Below are positions 52,800 through 63,778 of a DNA stretch of 64,000 nt, piece by piece; position 1 is the first letter of the stretch, and each line of letters opens with the position of its first letter. Origin of the DNA: Lewinella sp. JB7 (GTDB taxonomy: Bacteria; Bacteroidota; Bacteroidia; Chitinophagales; Saprospiraceae); assembly GCF_024297185.1 (NCBI RefSeq), contig NZ_JANCTD010000004.1, positions 1 through 64,000 on the forward strand. The letters run 5' to 3'. The translations under genes were made by a program, and so were the position numbers. The notes under the pieces are model-generated. The model saw only the letters and a list, made by a program, of their open reading frames with translations, had not been told where the DNA came from and made no database searches.

Positions 52800-53048
52800 T
52801 TAAAGCTTTACGCCGGTTTCGATGCCTTTGCTCTCCAGCTTCTTGATGTAAGCGTGGACGCCGAGCTTGTTGATCGTACGCATGGCATTAGTGGAAATGC
52901 GCAGGGTAACGAATTTACCCAACTCGGGTACGAAGAAACGCTTCTTCTGAATGTTGGGGACGAAGCGGCGCTTCGTCTTCCGGTTGGAGTGGGAGACGTT
53001 GTTGCCGCTGATCGGCTTCTTACCCGTGAGTTTGCAAACTTTAGACAT
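52800..53048 (-). CDS. rpmB: 50S ribosomal protein L28
   Basis: An 82-residue protein, MSKVCKLTGKKPISGNNVSHSNRKTKRRFVPNIQKKRF..., the conserved L28 signature, in the short form without the zinc Cys quartet. It is the first gene of the ribosomal cluster and lies directly behind the tRNA-Arg terminator. Confidence 0.96.
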   Translation of the reverse strand: MSKVCKLTGKKPISGNNVSHSNRKTKRRFVPNIQKKRFFVPELGKFVTLRISTNAMRTINKLGVHAYIKKLESKGIETGVKL

Positions 53049-53065
53049 AGCGAAATGGCATTGCG

Positions 53066-53092
53066 AAAAAAAGCAGACCGTAGCCTGCTTTC
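53066..53092 (-). terminator. Terminator after tRNA-Arg
   Basis: On the minus strand AAAGCAG and CTGCTTT pair around an 8-nt loop and run into TTTT, a few bases after the tRNA CCA end and just before rpmB. Confidence 0.7.
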
Positions 53093-53099
53093 CGAAAAA

Positions 53100-53176
53100 T
53101 GGTGACCGCGTCAGGATTCGAACCTGAAACCTCTTGATTCGTAGTCAAGTGCTCTATCCAGTTGAGCTACGCAGCC
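53100..53176 (-). tRNA. tRNA-Arg (anticodon ACG)
   Basis: The minus strand folds as a cloverleaf: acceptor GGCTGCG/CGCGGTC (two wobbles), D-arm GCTC..GAGC, anticodon stem CTTGA/TCAAG around CTACGAA (anticodon ACG), T-arm CAGG-TTCGAAT-CCTG, discriminator A and encoded CCA. The A34 should be edited to inosine, reading CGU/CGC/CGA. Confidence 0.97.
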
Positions 53177-53199
53177 AGCTGCCCCTTGCGAAGCGACCG

Positions 53200-53230
53200 C
53201 AAAGGTAATAACTCTTTTTATTCCCGCCAA
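53200..53230 (-). promoter_or_regulatory. Promoter of tRNA-Arg
   Basis: On the minus strand TTG (53228-53230), exactly 20 nt, TACCTTTG (53200-53207): a complete promoter about 24 nt before the tRNA 5' end, and a textbook Bacteroidota example. Transcription may continue into rpmB if the terminator leaks. Confidence 0.85.
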
Positions 53231-53255
53231 ACGTTTTATAAAAAACTATCGCCGA

Positions 53256-53963
53256 TCAATCGTTCCCCTCCAGGTACCAGCTCAGCAGCCCCCCGACGGC
53301 ATCGATCGCGGTATGCAGGAGGATGAGGGGCCACAAACTGCCCGTCCGGTAAAAGAAGAAGCCGAAGAGTAACGCCATGGCAATGATCTTGGCCACCGCA
53401 TGGGTACCCTGATAGATGTGCGCCAGCCCGAAGGACAGGGCGGGGACGATCAGCGTACCGGCGATCCCCCAGATATTTTGCTGCAGTGTCTCCTGGAGAT
53501 AGGTGACCATGAAACCACGGTACACGATCTCCTCCCCCACCCCGGCGCAGGCGCAGAGGAACAAAAAGTGCAGATACTGACTACCGTCGGTGGGCAGAAA
53601 GCCCAACTCCCGGAATTTTCTCAGCGTATCGTGCTTGCGCGTCGGGCTCCCGATTTCCGCGAACAGATCCACGGCGTACAGGACCAAGAACCCGAAGATC
53701 ACGAGAAGAGCGGCCGTATCGTAGGGAGTCCTTCCCCACCCCAACCCCAGCTCCGTCAGGGGGCGGCCGTTGAGGGCCCATACGATGAGTACGATCACCG
53801 ACAGGCCGAGCAGCAACAGTCCGTTGCCGTAGTACATCCGCACCTTCAGCCGGGGCGACCAGTGCAGGGCTTTCTTCGTCGCCGACTGGCGAGCGTTGAA
53901 GAACAGGAAGGCAGGCAGTACGACACCCAGCACGAGGAACAGCAGATGGATCGAGAGAGACAC
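53256..53963 (-). CDS. CPBP intramembrane protease
   Basis: A 235-residue membrane protein with about seven helices and the CPBP (Rce1-like/Abi) motifs: EEIVYRGF (motif 1, EExxxR), SFGLAHIYQG (motif 2, FxxxH) and LLHTAIDAVGG (motif 3, HxxxD). Such proteins cleave substrates within the membrane; the substrate is unknown. It starts at GTG; a TATTTTG element lies just CGCC upstream. It ends close to the tRNA promoter and diverges from the SNF2 gene. Confidence 0.88.
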   Translation of the reverse strand: MSLSIHLLFLVLGVVLPAFLFFNARQSATKKALHWSPRLKVRMYYGNGLLLLGLSVIVLIVWALNGRPLTELGLGWGRTPYDTAALLVIFGFLVLYAVDLFAEIGSPTRKHDTLRKFRELGFLPTDGSQYLHFLFLCACAGVGEEIVYRGFMVTYLQETLQQNIWGIAGTLIVPALSFGLAHIYQGTHAVAKIIAMALLFGFFFYRTGSLWPLILLHTAIDAVGGLLSWYLEGND

Positions 53964-53967
53964 GGCG

Positions 53968-53974
53968 CAAAATA
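53968..53974 (-). promoter_or_regulatory. -7-like element of CPBP gene (near-leaderless)
   Basis: TATTTTG (one base shorter than TAnnTTTG) on the minus strand, followed by CGCC and the GTG start, the same four-base gap as in purM. Confidence 0.4.
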
Positions 53975-54028
53975 CGACCCCGCTTTACCTTTACTCCTTT
54001 TCGTGCACCAACCCGTAAATTATCCCCC

Positions 54029-56962
<2,934 letters not shown>

Positions 56963-56977
56963 TTCCTAACTTGCGGC

Positions 56978-57127
56978 ATGAAGCAGCCCGCCGCGCCCCC
57001 TACCGCCGACGCAGATACGGAGAAGCCCCCCATCCTGGGCCACTGGCGCAACATTTACGCGGTGGTACTGCTGCTGCATCTTTTGTTGATCATTTCCTTC
57101 TATCTGGTTACCCGCATCTACAGTTGA
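56978..57127 (+). CDS. 49-residue membrane protein before symporter
   Basis: MKQPAAPPTADADTEKPPIL... with one hydrophobic helix, NIYAVVLLLHLLLIISFYLVTRIYS, at its C-terminus and a Pro/Ala-rich front. Small one-helix proteins of this type often precede sodium:solute symporter genes in Bacteroidota; it may be an accessory subunit. It is 37 nt before the symporter start. Confidence 0.7.
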   Translation: MKQPAAPPTADADTEKPPILGHWRNIYAVVLLLHLLLIISFYLVTRIYS

Positions 57128-57164
57128 TGGCTCACCTTATTTACCGACAGTCCAATCACGCCTT

Positions 57165-58886
57165 ATGAGTTTACTGGACTGGTTCGTCATGACCGGCACC
57201 CTCGCGGCCATCGTGCTTTACGGGGTATACAAGACCCGTCAGGTCAACAACGTGGAGAGTTACCTGATGGGTGACCGCGATCTGAAGTGGTGGACCATCG
57301 GGCTGTCCGTCATGGCCACCCAGGCCAGCGCGATCACCTTTCTGAGTACCCCGGGGCAGGCCTACAACGATGGCCTCGGGTTTGCGCAGTTCTACTTCGG
57401 CCTTCCCATCGCCATGGTGGTCTTGTGTGTCTTCGTGCTGCCCATCTACTACCGCCTTAAGGTGTATACGGCGTACGAATACCTGGAGGGGCGGTTCGAC
57501 CTGCGGGTGCGAACGCTGACGGCCATTCTCTTTCTGATCCAGCGGGGGCTGGCCGCGGGCATTACGATTTACGCGCCGGCCATCATCCTGTCGACCATCC
57601 TGGAGTGGTCGCTGAGCCTGACGATCCTGCTCATCGGGCTCGTCGTGATCTTTTACACCGTGGTGGGGGGTACGAAGGCCGTTTCGGTCACGCAGAAGCA
57701 GCAGATGATCGTCATTTTGCTGGGCATGTTCGCCGCCGGGGTGGTAGTGGTCATGGAACTTCCCGCGGACATCGGACTGGGGGACGCCATCGGCGTGGCG
57801 GGGCACCTCGGCAAGCTGAACATCGTCGATCTGGAGTTCGACCTGAACGATCGCTACAACATTTGGTCTGCACTACTCGGCGGTACCTTCCTCTTTCTTT
57901 CCTACTTCGGCACCGATCAGTCGCAGGTACAGCGCTACCTATCGGGAAAGAGCCTCACGGAAAGTCGCCTGGGCCTGCTCTTTAACGGCATTTTCAAGGT
58001 ACCCATGCAGTTCCTCGTCCTGATGGTGGGCATCCTGGTATTCGTGTTCTTCTTGTTCCAGCCGCCGCCCGTACACTTCAACTCGGCGAACCTGGACAAG
58101 CTGCGAAATTCCGAGTACGGCACCGAACTGACGACTCTGGAGGAGGACTACGCGCGCATAAACGAACGTAATCAGGCCGCGACGCTTACGATGGTGGAGG
58201 CCCTGCGCTCGGAGGATGAGCTTGCCATCACCGAAGCCCGCACGGCGGTGGAAGCGACGCTCGAGGAACGCGCATCGGTCGCCCGCTCGGTCGACGGGCT
58301 CATCACCGCCTACGACGCCGAGCTCATCACCGAGGACCGGGATTACGTGTTCATCACCTTCGTCATCAACTACCTGCCGGTGGGCCTGGTGGGCTTGCTT
58401 CTGGCCGTCATCTTTTCGGCCGCGATGTCGAGTACCAGTTCCGAACTGAACGCGCTGGCAACTACGAGCGTGATCGACATTTACCGCCGCTCGCTGGTGC
58501 CGGGGCGGGACGACGATCACTACTTCGCGGCCAGTAAGTGGCTGACGATCCTGTGGGGGCTGATCGCGCTGGGCTTCGCCGCCGTGGCCAACCTCTTCGA
58601 TAATCTGATCCAGGCGGTCAACATCATCGGCTCCCTCTTCTACGGGGTCATCCTGGGGGTGTTCGCCGTGGCGTTCTTCTTCAAGCACGTCGGGGGTAAG
58701 GCGGTCTTCCGGGCGGCCATCGTCGGCCAGTCCTTCGTAGCCCTTACCTTCGTAGCGAACTGGGTGGAGGTGATCGACCTGGCCTATCTGTGGCTGAATC
58801 TGATCGGTTGCGCGATCACGATCGCGGTGGCCGTCGTGCTGGAAACGACACAGAACCGGGGCCTTCTTTCCGGGGAAGGACGGTAA
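57165..58886 (+). CDS. Sodium:solute symporter (SSS family)
   Basis: A 573-residue Na+-coupled transporter with about 13 helices. SSS signatures include the N-terminal SLLDWFVMTGTLAAIVLYGVYKTRQVNNVESYLMGDRDLKWW and AAMSSTSSELNALATTSVIDIY. A ~90-residue charged helical insertion (about residues 300-390, Glu/Ala-rich) interrupts the usual helix 8-9 loop. Substrate unknown; sugars, sialic acid or organic acids are typical. Confidence 0.9.
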   Translation: MSLLDWFVMTGTLAAIVLYGVYKTRQVNNVESYLMGDRDLKWWTIGLSVMATQASAITFLSTPGQAYNDGLGFAQFYFGLPIAMVVLCVFVLPIYYRLKVYTAYEYLEGRFDLRVRTLTAILFLIQRGLAAGITIYAPAIILSTILEWSLSLTILLIGLVVIFYTVVGGTKAVSVTQKQQMIVILLGMFAAGVVVVMELPADIGLGDAIGVAGHLGKLNIVDLEFDLNDRYNIWSALLGGTFLFLSYFGTDQSQVQRYLSGKSLTESRLGLLFNGIFKVPMQFLVLMVGILVFVFFLFQPPPVHFNSANLDKLRNSEYGTELTTLEEDYARINERNQAATLTMVEALRSEDELAITEARTAVEATLEERASVARSVDGLITAYDAELITEDRDYVFITFVINYLPVGLVGLLLAVIFSAAMSSTSSELNALATTSVIDIYRRSLVPGRDDDHYFAASKWLTILWGLIALGFAAVANLFDNLIQAVNIIGSLFYGVILGVFAVAFFFKHVGGKAVFRAAIVGQSFVALTFVANWVEVIDLAYLWLNLIGCAITIAVAVVLETTQNRGLLSGEGR

Positions 58887-58902
58887 CGAAGACACACGCG
58901 CA

Positions 58903-60009
58903 ATGAAACCTCACTGGTTGATCGGCCTGGCCATGATTCCGCTCGGCTACGTGGCCCGGAAGATCCGTAAGGACCCCCAGTTCGGAGCCTCGCCACGGGA
59001 AATGGCCCGGCAGAATTACCAGGGAACGGCTGCCTGGAAAATGGGGCAGTTTCGCAATCTGGACAAGACCCGGCTACAGGAAGACTTCCGCAGTCTGATG
59101 GGCGATCTGATCGGCTACATCAAGGCCAAGCAGACCCAGCCCACCTCTCCCCTGCCCGTGGCGGTGAGTGATTCGCTGCTTCGCCCGGATCCGGACGTCG
59201 ATTACCTGACCTGGTACGGCCACTCCGCGGTACGGTTGGAAACCGGCGGCAGGACGGTGCTCTTCGACCCCATGCTGGGAGAGTGGGTGGCACCCGTACC
59301 CTTTCTGGGACACCGCTTTCCGTATAAGGACTATCACCCCCTGGAAAGCGTGGGGGAGATCGACCTGATCGTCTATTCCCACGATCACTACGACCATCTC
59401 GATTACGATACTCTTATGGCCGTACGCGACCGGACGCGTGCCTACCTGGTGCCCCTGGGTATCGGCGCGCATTTACGGAGTTGGGGCGTTGCGGAGGAGA
59501 AAATCACGGAAATCGACTGGTGGGAATCCGTCACCATCGACGGCATCACCTACACTGCTACCCCCGCCCGTCACTTCAGCGGCCGCAGCCCCGGCACCCG
59601 GAATAAGTCGCTCTGGTGCGGATTCGTCGTCGAGACGGCCGCCCACCGGCTCTACTTCGGCGGAGACAGCGGTTACGGACAGCACTTCAGGATGATCGGC
59701 CAGCGCTACGGTCCCTTCGACCTGACCATGCTGGACTCGGGACAGTACCACAAGCGGTGGAAAAACGTCCATATGCAACCCGAAGAAGCGCTGTGGGCCA
59801 ATGAGGAGCTGCGGGGCGACCACATCATGCCCATCCACTGGGGTGGCTTCAGTCTTTCCGACCACAGCTGGTACGACCCCATCGAGCGCATCATGGCGGC
59901 CGATTCGCACCGGCGGGCCATTTGTCCGATGATCGGTCAGCGCTTCAGCGTAGCGGAGGCCGGAAGCTGCCGGGAGCGGTGGTGGGAATCTCTCACGCGT
60001 CGTTCGTAG
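58903..60009 (+). CDS. MBL-fold hydrolase (NAPE-PLD/UlaG-like)
   Basis: A 368-residue metallo-beta-lactamase-fold protein. The metal motif SHDHYDHLDYDT (about 158-169) and the later GGDSGYG and PIHWGGFSLSDH motifs match N-acyl-phosphatidylethanolamine phospholipase D-like enzymes. The N-terminal ~25 residues include a hydrophobic stretch (WLIGLAMIPLGYVA). Its end overlaps the convergent HHH gene by 17 nt. Confidence 0.88.
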   Translation: MKPHWLIGLAMIPLGYVARKIRKDPQFGASPREMARQNYQGTAAWKMGQFRNLDKTRLQEDFRSLMGDLIGYIKAKQTQPTSPLPVAVSDSLLRPDPDVDYLTWYGHSAVRLETGGRTVLFDPMLGEWVAPVPFLGHRFPYKDYHPLESVGEIDLIVYSHDHYDHLDYDTLMAVRDRTRAYLVPLGIGAHLRSWGVAEEKITEIDWWESVTIDGITYTATPARHFSGRSPGTRNKSLWCGFVVETAAHRLYFGGDSGYGQHFRMIGQRYGPFDLTMLDSGQYHKRWKNVHMQPEEALWANEELRGDHIMPIHWGGFSLSDHSWYDPIERIMAADSHRRAICPMIGQRFSVAEAGSCRERWWESLTRRS

Positions 60010-60673
60010 TCCCGCGTTGCAGATTGCGCAGACTATCCCAGTCCCCGGCAACCGCCAGTCGAGCCTGCCGGGGCCAGGTGGCCGGATCGATCGCCGCGAA
60101 CTCACCACCGCGGCGAGCGAGCACGGCACGCAGATCATCCGCGTCGGCGGCCGCTAATTCGGCCCAGTCGCGGTAACCAGCCTCGCGCAGTAGTTCTTCC
60201 ACCTCCTCATCGATTCCCCGAATGATCCGCAAATTGGTGTCTTCGAACCAGCCGGGAGACTCGGGCCCGTGCGTCCCCACTACGGTGAACTCCCGGTAGG
60301 GTTCTTCTCCCCGCTGGCGATCGCTTTCCGGAATGACGGCGGCGCCCGCCGTCAGATTGGCCTCCGCCTTCTCCGCGCGGTAGCGGAGCATTTGCCGGTC
60401 CGCTTCGCAGCTCTGTAGGGTAGCGCGCAGATCGGCCTCCATTTTGTGGGCTTCTTCCAGTTGGTACTTGACGCCCTGGTAGTCCTTCTCCCACTTGGTA
60501 GCGCCGGTATGGTAGCGGTCGCGTTCGGCCGTGACCTCGGCCAGCCGGCGGGCGTCGCCCCGGGTGAGCATCCATCCCAACAGGGCACCCAGCAGAAAAG
60601 CGGCCAGGGAAAGCAGTAGCCAGGACAACCAGAGGTCGGAAGCATCATTAATTTGCAGTAGGAGGGAACTCAT
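59993..60673 (-). CDS. Membrane-anchored coiled-coil protein with HHH-like end
   Basis: A 226-residue protein: one membrane helix (about 13-35), a coiled coil (about 40-105) and a C-terminal region like the helix-hairpin-helix end of COG3743 (IIRGIDEEVEELLREAGYRDWAELAAADADDLRAVL). The expected GIGPK is replaced by GIDEE, so nucleic-acid binding is doubtful. It sits 29 nt after an OmpA-family gene; the pair may span inner membrane and wall. Confidence 0.72.
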   Translation of the reverse strand: MSSLLLQINDASDLWLSWLLLSLAAFLLGALLGWMLTRGDARRLAEVTAERDRYHTGATKWEKDYQGVKYQLEEAHKMEADLRATLQSCEADRQMLRYRAEKAEANLTAGAAVIPESDRQRGEEPYREFTVVGTHGPESPGWFEDTNLRIIRGIDEEVEELLREAGYRDWAELAAADADDLRAVLARRGGEFAAIDPATWPRQARLAVAGDWDSLRNLQRGTTNDA

Positions 60674-60702
60674 GCGGAAGGGCTTTGGTACAAACAGATG
60701 GA

Positions 60703-61281
60703 TTATTCCGGCAATAGCGTGATGACGGCGCGCCGGTTGCGGCGGCGGCCCTCTTCCGTTGCGTTAGGGGCTTCGGGCTGGCCTTCCCCGCGGGAACTGA
60801 CCTCGATGCGATCGGCGGGAGCTCCCTGACTGACGAGAATGGACTTTACGAACTCGGCACGACGTAGCCCCAGGGCGAGGTTATCGGCCGGCGTGCCGAT
60901 ATCGTCGGTATGACCCACGATACGGACGCGCCCGCGCCCACTAACGATGCTGCGGGCCATACCCGAGAGGTATTCGTCCACTTCCGGACTGATGGTTTCC
61001 GTTTCGGAGTTGAAGGGGAAGCGCAGTTTAAATTCCGTGGCACTCAGCTGAATGACTTCCGCCGTCGTTGCTCCCGCGCCCCCGCCCGCCACTACCCGTC
61101 CACTGTCCGGCAAGATTACGGGCACCGTATCCGGTGCTACACGGTCGGTTTGCTCGGCGTCCGCTACCGGATCGGCACCGTCCGGGTAGGCAGCCAGGGA
61201 GCGAACGCAGCCGTAATACGTGACCAGGTAGAAAACGAACCAGGCCACGGCCATGAGAAGTATGCGGAGGAGTGTGGGCAT
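60703..61281 (-). CDS. OmpA-family peptidoglycan-binding protein
   Basis: A 192-residue protein with one N-terminal membrane helix (LLRILLMAVAWFVFYLVTYYGCV) instead of a barrel, a flexible linker, and an OmpA C-terminal domain: VRIVGHTDDIGTPADNLALGLRRAEFVKSILVSQG with Asp and Arg that bind diaminopimelate. It anchors the inner membrane to the cell wall. It is probably co-transcribed with the following coiled-coil gene. Confidence 0.88.
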   Translation of the reverse strand: MPTLLRILLMAVAWFVFYLVTYYGCVRSLAAYPDGADPVADAEQTDRVAPDTVPVILPDSGRVVAGGGAGATTAEVIQLSATEFKLRFPFNSETETISPEVDEYLSGMARSIVSGRGRVRIVGHTDDIGTPADNLALGLRRAEFVKSILVSQGAPADRIEVSSRGEGQPEAPNATEEGRRRNRRAVITLLPE

Positions 61282-61348
61282 GGGTAGCGGTGATTTTGCT
61301 TGCCGTATCCCAATATAATCCCCAGGACGCTTTAGTGTCCTAATTTCT

Positions 61349-61356
61349 TACCTTTG
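61349..61356 (+). promoter_or_regulatory. -7 promoter element of ffh
   Basis: TACCTTTG, exact TAnnTTTG, 20 nt before the ffh ATG. A -33 TTG is not obvious. Confidence 0.55.
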
Positions 61357-61376
61357 CGGGTCAAAGTTGAAATGAT

Positions 61377-62717
61377 ATGTTTGATAATCTGAGCGACCGC
61401 CTCGAGGGTGCATTTAAATCGCTGACCGGCGACAACAAGATCACCGAAATCAACGTAGCGACCAGCCTGAAGGAAATTCGCCGGGCGCTGGTGGCCGCCG
61501 ACGTCAATTATAAAATTGCCAAGGAATTCACCGATAAGGTGAAGGACAAGGCTCTGGGAACGGAGAACGTACTGAAGGCCGTCAAGCCCGGGCAGTTGAT
61601 GGTCAAGATCGTCCAGGACGAGCTTACCGAGCTCATGGGCGGACAGTCGGTCGGCATCAACGCCAAGGGCTCCCCCGCCGTGATCCTGATCGCGGGTCTG
61701 CAGGGTTCGGGTAAAACCACCTTCAGCGGTAAGCTGGCCAAGTATCTCCAGGAGAAGCGCAAGCACAAGGTACTCCTGACGGCCGGTGACGTGTACCGCC
61801 CGGCGGCCATCGACCAGCTGACGGTACTGGCCGGACAGGTCGGCGCCGAGATCTATAAGGAACCCGAGAATAAGAACCCGGTCGAGATTGCCCTCCACGC
61901 CATTGACCACGCCCGCCAGCACAAGTTTGACGTGGTGATCGTCGACACCGCCGGCCGCCTGTCGGTCGACGAAAAGATGATGCAGGAGATTAGCGACGTG
62001 CGCGATGCGATCAATCCCAACGAAACGCTCTTCGTCGTCGACTCCATGACGGGTCAGGATGCCGTCAATACGGCCAAGGCCTTCAACGAACGCATCAACT
62101 ACGACGGCGTGGTGCTCACCAAACTGGATGGTGATACCCGCGGGGGCGCGGCCCTATCGGTAAAGTATACCGTCGGAAAGCCCATCAAATTCGTCAGCAC
62201 CGGCGAGAAAATGGACGCCATCGACGTCTTCTACCCCGACCGGATGGCCCAGCGCATCCTGGGGATGGGCGACATCATATCCTTCGTCGAACGCGCGCAG
62301 GACCAGTTCGACGAGGAAGAAGCCAAGCGACTGGAGAAGAAAATCAAGAAGAACAAGTTCGACTTCAACGATTTTCTCAGTCAGCTGGCCCAACTCAAGA
62401 AAATGGGCGACATGAAGAGTTTGCTCAATATGATCCCCGGCATGTCGAAAGCCATGAAGAACATCGACATCGACGATTCCGCCTTCAGTCGCGTGGAAGC
62501 CATCATCTACAGCATGACGCCCCAGGAGCGGGCCGACCCCGCCCTGCTCAACATGAGCCGTAAGAAGCGGATTGCCCAGGGCTGCGGCCAGAGCATGGAG
62601 GATGTGAATCGTTTCATCAAGCAGTTCGACGGTATGCGTAAGATGATGCATAAAATGTCCAACAACCCGATGATGGCCCAAATGGCCGGAAACTTCAAGG
62701 GCGGCAAGCGCCGGTAA
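61377..62717 (+). CDS. ffh: Signal recognition particle protein Ffh
   Basis: The SRP54 GTPase of 446 residues. N domain (MFDNLSDRLEGAFKSLTG...), G1 GLQGSGKTT (107-115), DTAGRL (G3) and TKLDGDTRGGAALS (G4 and the insertion box), and a Met-rich M domain (GMRKMMHKMSNNPMMAQMAGNF) that binds signal peptides and SRP RNA are complete. It targets nascent membrane proteins. The SRP RNA gene is not in the window. Confidence 0.97.
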   Translation: MFDNLSDRLEGAFKSLTGDNKITEINVATSLKEIRRALVAADVNYKIAKEFTDKVKDKALGTENVLKAVKPGQLMVKIVQDELTELMGGQSVGINAKGSPAVILIAGLQGSGKTTFSGKLAKYLQEKRKHKVLLTAGDVYRPAAIDQLTVLAGQVGAEIYKEPENKNPVEIALHAIDHARQHKFDVVIVDTAGRLSVDEKMMQEISDVRDAINPNETLFVVDSMTGQDAVNTAKAFNERINYDGVVLTKLDGDTRGGAALSVKYTVGKPIKFVSTGEKMDAIDVFYPDRMAQRILGMGDIISFVERAQDQFDEEEAKRLEKKIKKNKFDFNDFLSQLAQLKKMGDMKSLLNMIPGMSKAMKNIDIDDSAFSRVEAIIYSMTPQERADPALLNMSRKKRIAQGCGQSMEDVNRFIKQFDGMRKMMHKMSNNPMMAQMAGNFKGGKRR

Positions 62718-63212
62718 AAAAACTTAGGGCCGAAGACCACCCGCACGCCGGGCAGCTAATCGCTTGTTTTATAGCACGTTGTACGGCTTATAAACCAACT
62801 TTATAGCGTTTCGCCCCCCAGTTTTACCATTCTTTATCCACAGTGTATAGCCCGAAATTTCGTCCCTTAGGGGATAGGAATTAGAACACGCTATGCAACA
62901 CCCAAAACAAACTGGCCGACGGCTTCCGCTCCGTCCGCTCGAATACCCCCGCCCGCCCTGCCCCGCCGCCGGGTCCGGCGATAAGCCCCCCTTTCCCAAA
63001 GGCACCGCGTCTGGATTTAGACACCTACCCTGACATCCTTGGTTAGTTTATCCTGATTTACGAAGTCGGCCATCTTCTAATACCCTGCCACCGTGCGCGT
63101 ATAGAATGCGTATGTCTGTCCAGAAAGTGAACGGCCGACTTCTTTTTTTTCCCTTTTCGATTTTCACCCTTCTCTCCACGGCCGGGCCACGGCCCGGCGC
63201 AATCAACACACT
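62718..63212. other. Intergenic region, no gene recognised
   Basis: A 495-bp gap after ffh. It contains one perfect DnaA box (TTATCCACA, 62834-62842) but no cluster, an AT-rich run near 62760-62850 and a GC-rich, Pro/Arg-coding-like run near 62940-63010. I see no SRP RNA, tRNA or convincing protein gene, and no clear promoter for the downstream gene. Confidence 0.55.
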
Positions 63213-63725
63213 ATGAAAGCACTACTTTACACCCTATTATTCTCCGCCCTGATGTTCGGTTCAGGGACGCTGACGGCCCAGGAATACACCTCCGCCATCG
63301 GCATTCGCCTGGGATCTCCCATTGCCCTCAGCTTCAAGGCTTTTCCCTTCGGCGATAACCTAGGGATCGAGGCCATCGTCGGCTACCGCAATCGCGACTA
63401 CTTCGGCTACGATTTCAATCAGTTCAACGCCGGAGGGCTGCTGCAGTGGCACGGTGCCATCGGCGAGGTAGACGGCCTGCGGTACTACTTCGGCGGGGGT
63501 GCCAGCGCCTACGTATGGAGCTTCGACGACGGCTTCGGCGACAGCGACTACAGCGACGTGCGCCTGGGCGTGCACGGGAACGTGGGCCTGGACTACGTCT
63601 TCTCCAACGCCCCGGTCAACCTGAGTCTCGACTTCATGCCCACCCTATTCATCGGGGAGGAAATCTTCGACGATTCCTTCAACAGTCAGTACGCCCTGAC
63701 CGCCCGCTACATCCTGGGTGATTAG
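63213..63725 (+). CDS. Outer-membrane beta-barrel protein
   Basis: A 170-residue protein with signal peptide (MKALLYTLLFSALMFGSGTLTAQ) and eight likely strands with Tyr/Phe/Gly alternation (for example FGYDFNQFNAGGLLQWHG and FGGGASAYVWSFDD). It looks like a small OmpA/OprF-type or outer-membrane-beta-barrel-family protein of unknown cargo. A lipoprotein gene follows 53 nt later. Confidence 0.78.
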   Translation: MKALLYTLLFSALMFGSGTLTAQEYTSAIGIRLGSPIALSFKAFPFGDNLGIEAIVGYRNRDYFGYDFNQFNAGGLLQWHGAIGEVDGLRYYFGGGASAYVWSFDDGFGDSDYSDVRLGVHGNVGLDYVFSNAPVNLSLDFMPTLFIGEEIFDDSFNSQYALTARYILGD

Positions 63726-63778
63726 TCCGCGTCCGACGGTCCGGATCGGTAGCCTTTATAATTTGTAATTCTAGCACT

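Noticed and set aside
62834-62842. Replication origin suggested by a DnaA box
   Set aside because: Only one exact TTATCCACA, no cluster, no dnaA/dnaN neighbours and no AT-rich unwinding element pattern.
62769-63005. A 78-codon minus-strand frame after ffh
   Set aside because: No domain or homologous features, no promoter, GC-rich Arg/Gly/Ser composition typical of chance frames.
62718-63212. SRP RNA gene next to ffh
   Set aside because: The conserved GGAAG...AGCAG core of the SRP RNA was not found on either strand.
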